A DNA stretch of 36,630 nucleotides from Nocardioidaceae bacterium (GCA_025966335.1 JAICRS010000002.1:1-36630), one strand, 5' to 3'. Positions 23,129 to 31,725 are shown, counted from the first letter of the stretch. Program-made: numbers and translations. Notes: generated from the sequence alone by a model not told the origin.

Positions 23129-23832
23129 ATCGGCCCCCTGCGGATCGGGCCGTCCGGGTCGACCGGCGCCCCGGTTGCTGCCTCGGGAGAGACGCCGCTG
23201 ACGCCGGCCGGGTAGGCGGGATCGTCGGCGGGGTAGCCGATGCCTGCGGTCGGCTGGCCGGTCGCAGTGCCGCGCGGGTCGTCGTACACGGAGGTTTGCG
23301 GGCCGCCGCTGCTCTGGCCGTTGTTGCTCTGGGCGTCCCGGGCTCCGCGGGTCAGCCGGCCGGCTGCCACGCCTGCGGCCACAGCGCCGAGCAGGAACAT
23401 GCCGGGCTTGCGCCGGGCAAAGCCGCGCACATCGTCGAGCAGGTCGCTCGGCTCACGGCCGTCGAGGTGCGAGCTGAGGTCGCGGGTCTTGCCCGCCACC
23501 TGGCGCGCGACATCGGTGGCCATGCCACTGCGGCCGCCCTGCGACGCCATCTGCTCGAGGTCGTCGCTGAAGGTCCGCAAGGTGTTCACCAGCCGGTCCC
23601 GCTGGGTGCGCGACTGCTCGTCGACCTGGGTCCTCGCCTCGTCGAGAAGGTGGTGGGCCTGCGCCTTGGCCTCGCCCGCGACGTTCTGGGCCTCGTTCTT
23701 GGCGACATCCGCGACGCGCCGCGTCTCGTCTGCGGCGGTACCGGCGGCCTGCTTGGCCTGCTCCTTCCTGTCGGAGCCTGCTTCGCTCCCGGTGGAGGGC
23801 GGCGGACTTCCGCTGTAGTTCGGTGTCGTCAT
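23125..23832 (-). CDS. Ala/Glu-rich protein with one membrane segment, first in the DUF3618 operon
   Basis: A 235-residue protein. After a Ser/Pro-rich start there is a long charged helix (KEQAKQAAGTAADETRRVADVAKNEAQNVAGEAKAQAHHLLDEAR), probably a coiled coil resembling LEA/apolipophorin-like stress proteins. One hydrophobic segment follows (KPGMFLLGAVAAGVAAGRL), then a disordered Gly/Pro-rich tail. ATG 23832 is firmly set by GGAGG 5 bases upstream; the frame extends further but without a comparable start. It is probably anchored at the membrane. The function is unknown; its place beside the DUF3618 and holin-like genes suggests an envelope or stress role. Confidence 0.83.
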   Translation of the reverse strand: MTTPNYSGSPPPSTGSEAGSDRKEQAKQAAGTAADETRRVADVAKNEAQNVAGEAKAQAHHLLDEARTQVDEQSRTQRDRLVNTLRTFSDDLEQMASQGGRSGMATDVARQVAGKTRDLSSHLDGREPSDLLDDVRGFARRKPGMFLLGAVAAGVAAGRLTRGARDAQSNNGQSSGGPQTSVYDDPRGTATGQPTAGIGYPADDPAYPAGVSGVSPEAATGAPVDPDGPIRRGPM

Positions 23833-23934
23833 TGTTTCCTCCAAGACGTGGGTTGTTGACTCGTTCTTGTCATGACGGGGGTTGACTTGTTTTGTCGTAC
23901 CCGCCGACCCCGGGGGCATGCGCCTCGATCGGGC

Positions 23935-24939
23935 TCAGCGACTGGTCCGCTGCTGCCGAAGCTCGCCGTCCTCGGGCTCTTCGTCCGGCAGCGTGTCGGC
24001 CTTGATCGCGCCGCGGCGGCCAAGCGGTTCGGGATCGCCGGTGGTGGTGTCCTTCACGGTCTGCTGCTCGGACTCCGCGTTGATCTCGGCGCCGAGGAGC
24101 ACGACGAACCCGGTGATCCACAACCACAGCATCAGGACCGCCACCCCGGCCAGCGCGCCGTACGTCTTGCCGTAGCTGCCGAAGTTGTCGACGTAGAGCG
24201 AGAACCCGAGACTGGCGATCAGCCAGATCACGGTGGCCACCGCTGCGCCGACCGAGACCCAGCTGAACTGCGGCGCGTTGCGGGCCGGGGCGAACCGGTA
24301 GAGCACGGCGAGCGCGACGACCACGGCGAGCACGAGTCCGACCCAGCGCCCGACCTCGAGCAGCACCCGGAGGGCGCCGTTGGGGACGAACTGGTCGAGC
24401 AGGACAGGGGTCACCGCGATCAGACCGACCGCGACGGCGGCGAACAGGATCGCGCCCAGCGTGAACCCGAGGGCGAGCAGCTTCCGCTTCACGAAGCCCC
24501 GGGTCTCCTCCTCGTCGTAGGCAACGTTGACCGCGGTGATCATGTTGGTCACGCCGCCCGAGGCGGTCCAGAGGGCTAGGGCCAGCGCGATGATCAGGCC
24601 CAGGCCGAGCGACTGCTGGGGCGTGGAGATGATCGCGTCCATCTGGGTGGTGATCAGCGACGCGGCGTCCTTCGGCAGGGCCTGCGTCAGCTGCTCGGCC
24701 TGCCGCGCCACCGTCTGCCGGTCGGCGACCAGCCCGTAGACGGTCACCGCCGCGATCATCATCGGGAACAGGGACAGGAAGGAGAAGAAGGCCACACCGG
24801 CGGCCAGCAGCGGGACCTGGTCGGTCTTGGACTCCGCCCAAGCCCGCTTGGAGACCTGCCACCAGCCGCGCTTCGGGATGTCCCTGGGCCGGTTGGCGTC
24901 GGCTCCCGGATAGTCCTTCTCGAGACCATGTTTCGACAT
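23935..24939 (-). CDS. YihY/BrkB-family inner membrane protein
   Basis: A 334-residue protein with about six transmembrane helices. The N-terminal DQVPLLAAGVAFFSFLSLFPMMIAAVTVYGLV is the family hallmark. ALWTASGGVTNMITAVNVAYDEEETRGFVKRKLLALGFTL and NFGSYGKTYGALAGVAVLMLWLWITGFVVLLGAEINAESE follow. The C-terminus is a charged cytoplasmic tail. The old ribonuclease BN name for this family is a misassignment; a transporter or envelope role is more likely. It may head the cluster with the three genes downstream (gap about 100 bases). ATG 24939 is the start. Confidence 0.88.
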   Translation of the reverse strand: MSKHGLEKDYPGADANRPRDIPKRGWWQVSKRAWAESKTDQVPLLAAGVAFFSFLSLFPMMIAAVTVYGLVADRQTVARQAEQLTQALPKDAASLITTQMDAIISTPQQSLGLGLIIALALALWTASGGVTNMITAVNVAYDEEETRGFVKRKLLALGFTLGAILFAAVAVGLIAVTPVLLDQFVPNGALRVLLEVGRWVGLVLAVVVALAVLYRFAPARNAPQFSWVSVGAAVATVIWLIASLGFSLYVDNFGSYGKTYGALAGVAVLMLWLWITGFVVLLGAEINAESEQQTVKDTTTGDPEPLGRRGAIKADTLPDEEPEDGELRQQRTSR

Positions 24940-24968
24940 GCCGGGGCCGTACCCGATGGTGCGACCGA

Positions 24969-25796
24969 CTAACGCGTCATGACCCGTGCGGCCGCCTTCG
25001 CGACGATGCCCTGATAGCGCGGGCCGACCAGCCGGACGAGCGCGTCGAGCGCCTTGGCGTCGGCGCCGACCACGATCCGCGGCTTGTTCGCGAGGATGCC
25101 GTCGACGATCACCTGTGCCGCGGTCTCCGCGCTGGTCCTCGCCAGCTTCGTGTCGAACAGCCGGGCCACCGTGGCCTGGTCGTGGGAAGCGGTGGTACGG
25201 GCGTTGCGGGCGATCGCGGTCTTGATCCCACCGGGGTGCACGCAGGAGACCTGCACCGGGTGACCTGCGACCAGCATCTCCTGGCGCACCGCCTCGGTGA
25301 AGCCGCGCACGCCGAACTTCGCGGCGTTGTAGGCGCTCTGCCCCGGCATCCCCATCAGCCCGAACAGGCTGGAGATGTTGACCAGGTGCCCGTCCCCGGA
25401 CTCGATCAGATGAGGGAGGAACTCCTTGGTGCCCTGCACGACGCCCCAGAAGTTGATGCCCATCACCCACTCGAACTGCTCGTAGGACGTCTCCTCGAAG
25501 TCGCCGTGCAGGGCGACGCCGGCATTGTTGACGACCACGTTGACCCGACCGAGCTCCTCCTTGACCGAGGCGGCGTAGGAGGCCATCGCCACGCGGTCGC
25601 TGACGTCGAGCTTGTCGGTGCGGACCTCGCGGGCCATCCGGGTCCGCGCCCGCTCTGCGGTCTCCATCAGGCCGACCTCGTCGATGTCGGACAGCGCGAG
25701 CAGGGCTCCCCGGGTGGCGGCGTTCAGGGCGAGCTCACGACCGATGCCGGAGCCGGCCCCGGTGATCACGACTACCTTGCCGTCCAGGGTCTTCAT
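24969..25796 (-). CDS. Short-chain dehydrogenase/reductase (SDR)
   Basis: A 275-residue classical SDR with the cofactor loop ITGAGSGIGREL, the acidic LSDID (NAD preference), VVNNAGVALHG, catalytic Ser in LVNISSLFG, and YNAAK as the YxxxK motif. The C-terminal part (VSCVHPGGIKTAIARNAR) is complete. Its ATG overlaps the stop of the upstream monooxygenase as ATGA, so the two are coupled and probably act in one pathway, such as alcohol to ketone to ester/lactone conversion. The substrate is not known. Confidence 0.92.
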   Translation of the reverse strand: MKTLDGKVVVITGAGSGIGRELALNAATRGALLALSDIDEVGLMETAERARTRMAREVRTDKLDVSDRVAMASYAASVKEELGRVNVVVNNAGVALHGDFEETSYEQFEWVMGINFWGVVQGTKEFLPHLIESGDGHLVNISSLFGLMGMPGQSAYNAAKFGVRGFTEAVRQEMLVAGHPVQVSCVHPGGIKTAIARNARTTASHDQATVARLFDTKLARTSAETAAQVIVDGILANKPRIVVGADAKALDALVRLVGPRYQGIVAKAAARVMTR

Positions 25797-27331
25797 GCGG
25801 TCTGCTCCACTCTGTCTGCGTCTCTGTCTGCGTCGGGGCGGGCCGGGTTGGCGCGGGCGGTGGTGAGGTACTTGTCCCGGTCGAACGTCGAGAGCAGCCG
25901 GCGGAACGTGAAGGTCGTCCGCGGCCACAGGGTGGTGTTGCGGCCGTGTGCGTCGAGGTACCAGCTCGAGCACCCACCCTTGTTCCAGACCGTGCGGCGC
26001 AGGCGCCGCTGCAGGTCGTCGTTCCACGCGCGTTGCGCGTCCGGGCGGGGCTCGACGGTGGCCGTGTCCGTGTCCCGCATGGACCTGAGCGCATCGAGGA
26101 TGTAGGCGAGCTGGGACTCGATGATGAACACCATGCTCGAGTGGCCCAGACCGGTGTTCGGTCCGACGATCTGGAACAGGTTCGGGAACCCGTTGATCGT
26201 GGTGCCCTTGTAGGCGGCCATCCCGTTGCCGGCCCAGTGCCTGGCCAGGCTCTGCCCGTCCCGGCCGACGATGTGCTCGGCGATCGGCTGCTCGGTGGTG
26301 TAGAAGCCGGTGGCCACGATGATCGCGTCGACCTCGCGCTCGACGCCGTCCCGGGTCACCACCGCGCCCGCGGTGACCTTGACGATCGGGTCGGTGACCA
26401 GGTCGACGTCGTCGCGGGCCAGGGCCGGGTACCAGTCGTTGGAGATCAGGATCCGCTTGCAGCCGATCTCGAAGGTCGGTGTGACCTGCTCCCGCAGCCG
26501 CGGGTCGGTGATGGCCTTCTCGATGTTGGCCAGGGCCAGCTTCTTCGCCGGTGCGGCGAGCCTGGGGCTCACCGTGAACCCGGGGACGAACGTCTCCCGG
26601 CCCCAGTAGATCCCCGTGCGGTAGAGCTTTTGCAGTCCGGGCAGGTGCTTGAAGCCGAACCGCTCGAGCGCGGTGTAGGCCCGGTCGCGCCGTGGCATCA
26701 CCCAGGGCGCGGTCCGCTGGTAGACGTCGAGGTGGGCGACCTGGTCGGCGACCTCCGGGACGATCTGGATCGCGGACGCGCCGGTGCCGATCACCGCCAC
26801 CCGCTTGCCGGCCAGGTCGTAGTCGTGGTTCCACCGGGCGGAGTGGAAGATCTCGCCCAGGAAGGAGTCGATGCCGTCGATGTCGGGCATCCGCGGCTCC
26901 GACAGCCCGCCCGAGGCCGTGACCAGCACGTCGGCGGTCACCGGTCCTCGCGAGGTCTCCACCCGCCACACCTGCTCGTCCCGGTCCCAGCGTGCGGCGT
27001 CGAAGCTGGTGCCGAACCGGAACCGGTCGAGCACGCCCGCCTCGGCGGCGACCCGGCGCAGGTAGGCCTGGATCTCCGGCTGGGGGGAGAAGGACCGCGA
27101 CCAGGTCGGGTTGGGCGCGAACGAGAACGAGTAGAGCTGGGACGGCACATCGCAGGCCGCACCCGGGTAGGTGTTGTCCCGCCAGGTGCCGCCCACGTCT
27201 TCGCCGCGCTCGAGGACCAGGAAGTCCTTCTCGCCGCGTTCGGTGAGCTTGATCGCCATGCCCAGACCGCCGAAGCCGGCGCCCACGACGAGGGTGCTGA
27301 CGTGGGTCGGGAGAGTGGTGGTCGTGTCCAT
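25793..27331 (-). CDS. Flavin-dependent Baeyer-Villiger-type monooxygenase
   Basis: A 512-residue class B flavoprotein. The FAD-binding GxGxxG is VVGAGFGGLGMAIKL, and the second nucleotide site for NADPH is VAVIGTGASAIQIVPEV. Between them, FLGEIFHSARWNHD fits the Baeyer-Villiger/FMO fingerprint FxGxxxHxxxW. GGTWRDNTYPGAACDVPSQLYSFSF and VATGFYTTEQPI are also typical. It would insert an oxygen atom next to a ketone or oxidise a heteroatom, using O2 and NADPH. It forms an operon with the SDR downstream and is divergent from a TetR gene 73 bases away that probably controls it. Confidence 0.92.
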   Translation of the reverse strand: MDTTTTLPTHVSTLVVGAGFGGLGMAIKLTERGEKDFLVLERGEDVGGTWRDNTYPGAACDVPSQLYSFSFAPNPTWSRSFSPQPEIQAYLRRVAAEAGVLDRFRFGTSFDAARWDRDEQVWRVETSRGPVTADVLVTASGGLSEPRMPDIDGIDSFLGEIFHSARWNHDYDLAGKRVAVIGTGASAIQIVPEVADQVAHLDVYQRTAPWVMPRRDRAYTALERFGFKHLPGLQKLYRTGIYWGRETFVPGFTVSPRLAAPAKKLALANIEKAITDPRLREQVTPTFEIGCKRILISNDWYPALARDDVDLVTDPIVKVTAGAVVTRDGVEREVDAIIVATGFYTTEQPIAEHIVGRDGQSLARHWAGNGMAAYKGTTINGFPNLFQIVGPNTGLGHSSMVFIIESQLAYILDALRSMRDTDTATVEPRPDAQRAWNDDLQRRLRRTVWNKGGCSSWYLDAHGRNTTLWPRTTFTFRRLLSTFDRDKYLTTARANPARPDADRDADRVEQTA

Positions 27332-27346
27332 GGCGGAAACATACCG

Positions 27347-27388
27347 GCGGTATTGAACGATCGTCAATAGCGGTATTGAAACTAGTTC
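27347..27388. promoter_or_regulatory. Operator-like repeats between the monooxygenase and tetR genes
   Basis: GCGGTATTGAA occurs twice as a direct repeat (27347-27357 and 27370-27380, 23 bases apart). The first copy forms a dyad with the following sequence, TATTGA-N7-TCAATA (27351-27369). A second dyad, TGAA-N5-TTCA, is at 27376-27388. The stretch is AT-rich for this genome and overlaps both start regions, as expected for a TetR binding site. Binding is inferred. Confidence 0.6.
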
Positions 27389-27404
27389 AGTAGAGTCCGG
27401 GGAC

Positions 27405-28001
27405 ATGAGCACCAGGATCCGGCTGAGCCCGGAGGCACGACGCGAGCAGCTGCTCGACCTGGGCGTGCAGATGCTGGCCACCCGCAGCGTCGAGGAGCTG
27501 TCGATCGAGCTGCTCGCCGAGGAGGCCGGGATCTCGCGCGGGCTGATGTACCACTACTTCCGCAGCAAGCACGAGTTCCACACCGCCGTCGTACGCCGGG
27601 CGGCCGACGAGGTCATCCGGGTCACCGCGCCGCGCGACGAAGGCGGGCCGCTGGAACGGCTGGCCGGGTCGCTGGAGGCGTACGTCGACTACGTGGCGGC
27701 CAACTATGCGGGTTACACCTCCCTGGTCCGCGGCGCGGCCAGCGGTGACGACGCGATGCGGCAGATCTACGACGAGACCCGGGCCGCGCTGACCGACCGG
27801 ATCTTCGACACCGCCGGGCCGACCGGTCTCGCCGAGTTCGGGGTGACCGACACGCCGGCCGTCCGGCTGCTGGTGCGAGGGTGGAGCGCGATGACCGAGG
27901 ACGTCGTCATGGCGTGGGTGCGTGACCCGCGCGGCGTACCCAAGCAGGAGCTGCTGATGCTGCTCGCCGCGGCCCTCCCCGCCGTCCTCTCCGCCACCTG
28001 A
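27405..28001 (+). CDS. TetR/AcrR-family transcriptional regulator
   Basis: A 198-residue regulator. The N-terminal TetR helix-turn-helix runs from RREQLLDLGVQMLATRSVEELSIELLAEEAGISRGLMYHYFRSKHEFHTAVV. The C-terminal helical ligand domain (residues about 75-198) is of the type that binds hydrophobic small molecules. GGGGA lies just before ATG 27405. It is divergent from the monooxygenase/SDR operon and is likely its repressor as well as its own. A weak hairpin (ACCGAC/GTCGGT, 28001-28014) overlaps the end. Confidence 0.92.
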   Translation: MSTRIRLSPEARREQLLDLGVQMLATRSVEELSIELLAEEAGISRGLMYHYFRSKHEFHTAVVRRAADEVIRVTAPRDEGGPLERLAGSLEAYVDYVAANYAGYTSLVRGAASGDDAMRQIYDETRAALTDRIFDTAGPTGLAEFGVTDTPAVRLLVRGWSAMTEDVVMAWVRDPRGVPKQELLMLLAAALPAVLSAT

Positions 28002-28072
28002 CCGACAAGTCGGTGCATGACGCGGCGCGAGCGGGGGAACCCGTCCGCTGACGACGACGACAGGAGATCGCG

Positions 28073-29041
28073 ATGCGGTTCGGCTACTTCCTCTCGTGCG
28101 AGGAGTTCACCCCCCAGCAGCTCGTGGAACAGGCACGGCTCGCCGAGGAGGCCGGGTTCGACGCACTGTGGATCAGCGACCACTACCACCCCTGGAACGA
28201 CAACCAGGGCGAGAGCCCGTTCGTGTGGTCGATGATCGGCGCGATCTCGCAGGCCTGCAGCCTCCCGGTGACCACGGCGGTCACCTGTCCGACCGTCCGG
28301 ATCCATCCGGCGGTGATCGCGCAGGCCGCCGCGACCTCGGCAGTGCTGCTCGACGGGAAGTTCATCCTCGGCATCGGCTCCGGGGAGGCCCTGAACGAGC
28401 ACATCCTCGGAGACGCATGGCCCACGGCCGACGTACGGCTGGCGATGCTGGAGGAGGCGGTGACCGTGATCCGCGCGCTGTGGACGGGGGAGACGGTCAC
28501 CCACAGCGGGCCCTTCTACACCGTCGACACCGCGCGGATCTACACATTGCCCGACCAGCCGCCGCCGATCTACGTCTCCGGGTTCGGGCCGAAGGCGACC
28601 GAGCTGGCCGCCGAGATCGGTGACGGCTACATCAACACCGCGCCCTCCCAGGAGCTGGTGTCGCAGTTCAAGGAGGGCTCGGGCGGCAAGCCGGCGCAGG
28701 CCGGGTTCAAGGTGTGCTGGGCGGGCACCGAGGACGAAGGCGCGGACATCGCACACCGGCTGTGGGCCAACGCCGGCGTCCCCGGTGAGCTCGCCCAGGT
28801 GCTGCCCAGCCCCCACCACTTCGAGCAGGTCTCCACGCTGGTCACCAAGGAGATGACCCGTGACTCGGCGGTCTGCGGCCCGGACGTCGAACGGCACGTG
28901 GACGCGTTCGCGCCGTACGTCGACGCGGGCTACGACGAGGTCTACGTGTCGAACATGGGGCCGAACTACCAGCAGATGCTGCAGGCGTACGGCGAAAAGG
29001 TGCTGCCCGCGCTGCGCAGCTCCAACGGCAGCGGAGCCTGA
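28073..29041 (+). CDS. LLM-class F420-dependent oxidoreductase (F420-G6PDH-like group)
   Basis: A 322-residue TIM-barrel protein of the luciferase-like monooxygenase class. The N-terminus MRFGYFLSCEEFTPQQLVEQARLAEEAGFDALWISDHYHPW, then WSMIGAISQACSLPVTTAVTCP and GIGSGEALNEHILGDAWP, is characteristic of the group related to F420-dependent glucose-6-phosphate dehydrogenase. It probably transfers hydride to or from coenzyme F420 on an unknown substrate. AGGAGA lies 6 bases before ATG 28073. It is 71 bases after tetR on the same strand and may be in its transcript. Confidence 0.9.
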   Translation: MRFGYFLSCEEFTPQQLVEQARLAEEAGFDALWISDHYHPWNDNQGESPFVWSMIGAISQACSLPVTTAVTCPTVRIHPAVIAQAAATSAVLLDGKFILGIGSGEALNEHILGDAWPTADVRLAMLEEAVTVIRALWTGETVTHSGPFYTVDTARIYTLPDQPPPIYVSGFGPKATELAAEIGDGYINTAPSQELVSQFKEGSGGKPAQAGFKVCWAGTEDEGADIAHRLWANAGVPGELAQVLPSPHHFEQVSTLVTKEMTRDSAVCGPDVERHVDAFAPYVDAGYDEVYVSNMGPNYQQMLQAYGEKVLPALRSSNGSGA

Positions 29042-29050
29042 CCCGGGAAC

Positions 29051-29482
29051 TCAGACGGGTGCGCCGACCTGGTCGCCGGCCACCGTGATCACCGGACAGG
29101 AGCAGATCCGTGACAGGTCCTCTGCGAGGTCACGATGGCGCCCGGTGCCGGGCTGCCCGATCACCACGAGCTGCGCGTCGCGACCGGCGCGGGCCAATGT
29201 GCGCGCCACCGGGCCGTCCGGTGTGGAGACCACGACCGGGACCCGGCTGTCGAGGTCACCGAGGACCTCCACCACCCACGACTGGGTGCGGTAGCGCGCG
29301 TCACGCCGGGCCCGGTCCAGGTCGCGTTCCAGAGCCAGGTCGCTCCGGCCGGTGACGTCGAAGGCGTGCACCACGACCACGCAGGCACCGGTGCGACTGG
29401 CTTCCGCGACCGCCCAGCGCAGCGCGGCGGTCGCTGCCGGGGTGTGGTCGCCGCCCACGACGATGCGGTCCATGGTGGTCAT
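29051..29482 (-). CDS. Universal stress protein (UspA), single domain
   Basis: A 143-residue single-domain Usp. The N-terminal strand is MDRIVVGGDHTPAATAALRWAVAEA. The usual ATP-binding motif GxxG-x9-G(S/T) is only half kept: GQPGTGRHRDLAEDLSR lacks the final G-S/T, so ATP binding is doubtful. AAGGAA precedes ATG 29482. It is divergent from the PNPOx-like gene, with a DosR-type box between them, and is probably part of the dormancy/hypoxia response seen in the genes to the right. Confidence 0.83.
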   Translation of the reverse strand: MTTMDRIVVGGDHTPAATAALRWAVAEASRTGACVVVVHAFDVTGRSDLALERDLDRARRDARYRTQSWVVEVLGDLDSRVPVVVSTPDGPVARTLARAGRDAQLVVIGQPGTGRHRDLAEDLSRICSCPVITVAGDQVGAPV

Positions 29483-29568
29483 TGCTGTTCCTTTCGGTCA
29501 CGGTGTCCTGCTTATCCAGGATCTGTGATGTGAGCGCCGGGGATAAGGGCGCAACGGACCCAGCCGGA

Positions 29569-29582
29569 GGGACCTAAGACCC
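29569..29582. promoter_or_regulatory. DosR/DevR-type box in the Usp / PNPOx-like divergent promoter
   Basis: GGGACCTAAGACCC matches the core GGGACTTAAGTCCC of the mycobacterial DosR box at 12 of 14 positions. It lies 53 bases before the PNPOx-like start and 87 bases before the divergent Usp start. A DevR-like regulator gene lies 5 kb away in the window. Binding is inferred. Confidence 0.6.
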
Positions 29583-29634
29583 GTGCAGTGACGTACGTCT
29601 CGTCGCAGCATGGAGGTGTCAACGAGGAGGAGCC

Positions 29635-30075
29635 ATGAATGATCCCGTGGAACTGACGGTCGAGGAATGCCTGGAGCTGCTGCACGGTGGCGTGGTCGGA
29701 CGCGTGGCGATGTGCACGCCGATGGGGCCGCGCATCGTGCCGCTGAACTATGCGATGTACGGCGACGCGATCATCATCCGGACCACGCCGTACAGCGAGC
29801 TCGGCACCTACGGATGGAAGACCGACCTCGCCTTCGAGATCGACCACCTCGACTACGAGAAGCACCAGGGCTGGAGCGTCGTCGCGATCGGCCACTCGGA
29901 GCTGGTCGAGGACCGCGACGAGCTGCGCGAGATCCAGGCGGGCTGGGATCCGACTCCATGGGCGGGCGGCCGCCGGCACCTCTACCTGCGACTGCGCTGG
30001 CGGGACCTGACCGGTCGCCGGATCGGCGGGGACTGGACCCATGACTCGATGATGCCGTTCCGCCGGGCGCTGTGA
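29635..30075 (+). CDS. Pyridoxamine 5'-phosphate oxidase-like (split-barrel) flavoprotein
   Basis: A 146-residue split beta-barrel protein of the PNPOx-like class. GGVVGRVAMCTPMGPRIVPLNYAMYGDAIIIRT is the typical first half, then ELGTYGWKTDLAFEIDHLDYEKHQGWSVVAIGHSELV. Such proteins bind FMN, F420 or haem and reduce small molecules. Similar proteins belong to the DosR regulon of Mycobacterium (for example Rv3129), which suits this position. GAGGAGGAG directly precedes ATG 29635. Confidence 0.87.
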   Translation: MNDPVELTVEECLELLHGGVVGRVAMCTPMGPRIVPLNYAMYGDAIIIRTTPYSELGTYGWKTDLAFEIDHLDYEKHQGWSVVAIGHSELVEDRDELREIQAGWDPTPWAGGRRHLYLRLRWRDLTGRRIGGDWTHDSMMPFRRAL

Positions 30076-30120
30076 GCGGCACGCCGAACCTGACGGCGCG
30101 GCGTTTGTAGGGTGTGCGGT

Positions 30121-31725
30121 GTGGACACTGGCACCGGCCCCGACCTCGACACCGGCGACGGGCTCGACCTGCCCCGCAACGCGCGGGCGCTGCTCGACGC
30201 GGTCGTCGCGATCAGCTCCGACCTCGACATGCACACCGTGCTCAACCGGATCGTCACCTCGGCGTGCGAGATCACCGGTGCGAGGTACGGCGCGCTCGGT
30301 GTGCTCGGGAACAGCGGCGGGCTGATCGACTTCATCACCTTCGGGCTGACCGAGGACGAGCACCGGGCGATCGGCGACCTGCCGCGCGGGCACGGGATCC
30401 TGGGACTGCTGATCGACCACCCGCAGCCGCTGCGGCTCAAGCATCTGAAGGAGCACCCGAAGTCGTTCGGGTTCCCGCCGCACCACCCGCCGATGGAGCG
30501 GTTCCTCGGCGTCCCGGTGCGGATCCGCGGGACCGTGTTCGGCAACCTCTACCTGACCGAGAAGGCCGACGGCCAGGACTTCACCGAGCAGGACGAGAAG
30601 CTGGTCGAGGTGCTCGCCACCGCCGCCGGCTTCGTGATCGAGAACGCCCGCGACTACGCACAGAGCGAGCGGCGGCGGCAGTGGCTCGAGGCATCGGCGC
30701 ACATCACCGACGCGCTGCAGCCGCCGGTGCGGGTCGACGACGCCCTGCGCCAGATCGCGATCAGCGCCCGACGGGTCTCCGGCGCCTCCGCGGTCGCGGT
30801 GGTGCAGCGCCGTGGCGAGCGAGACCACGAGATCTCTGCCCGCGACGGTTCGAAGGCCGGTGAGGTCGACGGCATCGTCGCGGCCCTCGAGGAGCACATC
30901 CAGCGGGCCGAGAGCGCGGCCGACGTCGTGGTCGTCCCTCAGGGCAGTGAGCGCACCGTCGTACTCGTGCCGCTGCGTGCGCACCTGGCCGGCAACGGTG
31001 TCCTGCTGGTCGCTCTCGACGGCGGACGGGGATCCTTGGAGGCGGAGGAGGCGGAGCTCCTGGCGTCGTTCGCGGACCAGGCGTCGCTCGCCCTGGACCG
31101 GGCGCAGGCGATCTCCGACCGCCAGGAGCTGATGCTGATCTCGGACCGGGACCGGATCGCCCGGGACCTGCACGACCTGGTGATCCAGCGGTTGTTCGCC
31201 ACCGGCCTACAGCTGCAGGGCGCCCGACGGATCGCGGTCAGCGACGAGGTCCGGGAGCGGCTCGACAGCGCGGTCGCCGACCTCGACGTCACGATCCGCG
31301 ACATCCGGTCCACGATCTTCGAGCTGCAGCACTCGCACGAGCTGTCGCTGCGCGCGGACGTGCGCGGGGTGGCCAAGGAGTACGTCCCGGTGCTCGGGTT
31401 CACCCCGATGGTGCGTACCTCCGGTCCGATCGACACGGCGGTCCCGCACCGGGTGGGCGAACAGCTGCTCGCGGTGCTGCGCGAGGCGCTGTCCAACGTG
31501 GCGCGGCACTCCGAGGCGGACGCAGCCGTCGTGGAGGTGGAGGCCACCGACGAGCGGGTCCTCCTGCGGGTGACCGACAACGGCAAGGGCCTGCCTGCCG
31601 ACCGGCACGAGAGCGGCCTGCGCAACGTGCGGCGCCGGGCCATCGAGCACGGCGGTGCCGTGCGGCTGCTACCGGAGGAACCGCACGGCACCATCCTGGA
31701 ATGGGCGGTGCCCATCTCCGGCTGA
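30121..31725 (+). CDS. devS: DevS/DosS-like GAF-domain sensor histidine kinase
   Basis: A sensor kinase of about 534 residues: GAF-A (residues about 25-170), GAF-B (about 190-325), HisKA_3 and HATPase. GAF-A contains FGFPPHHPPMERFLGVPVRIR. Aligned with M. tuberculosis DosS FPPYHPPM, whose His149 is the haem ligand, the matching residue is His122. The phosphorylated His is in DRDRIARDLHDLVIQRLF (about His351). The ATPase has EALSNVARHSE and DNGKGLP. It is slightly shorter at the N-terminus than DosS. The likely role is sensing O2, NO or CO through haem and phosphorylating a DevR-type regulator. GTG 30121 has AGGG upstream; GTG 30112 is an alternative. The 3' end overlaps the CBS gene by 57 bases. 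Confidence 0.9.
   Translation: MDTGTGPDLDTGDGLDLPRNARALLDAVVAISSDLDMHTVLNRIVTSACEITGARYGALGVLGNSGGLIDFITFGLTEDEHRAIGDLPRGHGILGLLIDHPQPLRLKHLKEHPKSFGFPPHHPPMERFLGVPVRIRGTVFGNLYLTEKADGQDFTEQDEKLVEVLATAAGFVIENARDYAQSERRRQWLEASAHITDALQPPVRVDDALRQIAISARRVSGASAVAVVQRRGERDHEISARDGSKAGEVDGIVAALEEHIQRAESAADVVVVPQGSERTVVLVPLRAHLAGNGVLLVALDGGRGSLEAEEAELLASFADQASLALDRAQAISDRQELMLISDRDRIARDLHDLVIQRLFATGLQLQGARRIAVSDEVRERLDSAVADLDVTIRDIRSTIFELQHSHELSLRADVRGVAKEYVPVLGFTPMVRTSGPIDTAVPHRVGEQLLAVLREALSNVARHSEADAAVVEVEATDERVLLRVTDNGKGLPADRHESGLRNVRRRAIEHGGAVRLLPEEPHGTILEWAVPISG

Noticed and set aside
24969..26969. 666-residue fused frame joining the SDR to the region upstream
   Set aside because: The upstream part is an out-of-frame shadow of the monooxygenase gene; the SDR has its own ATG in an ATGA overlap.
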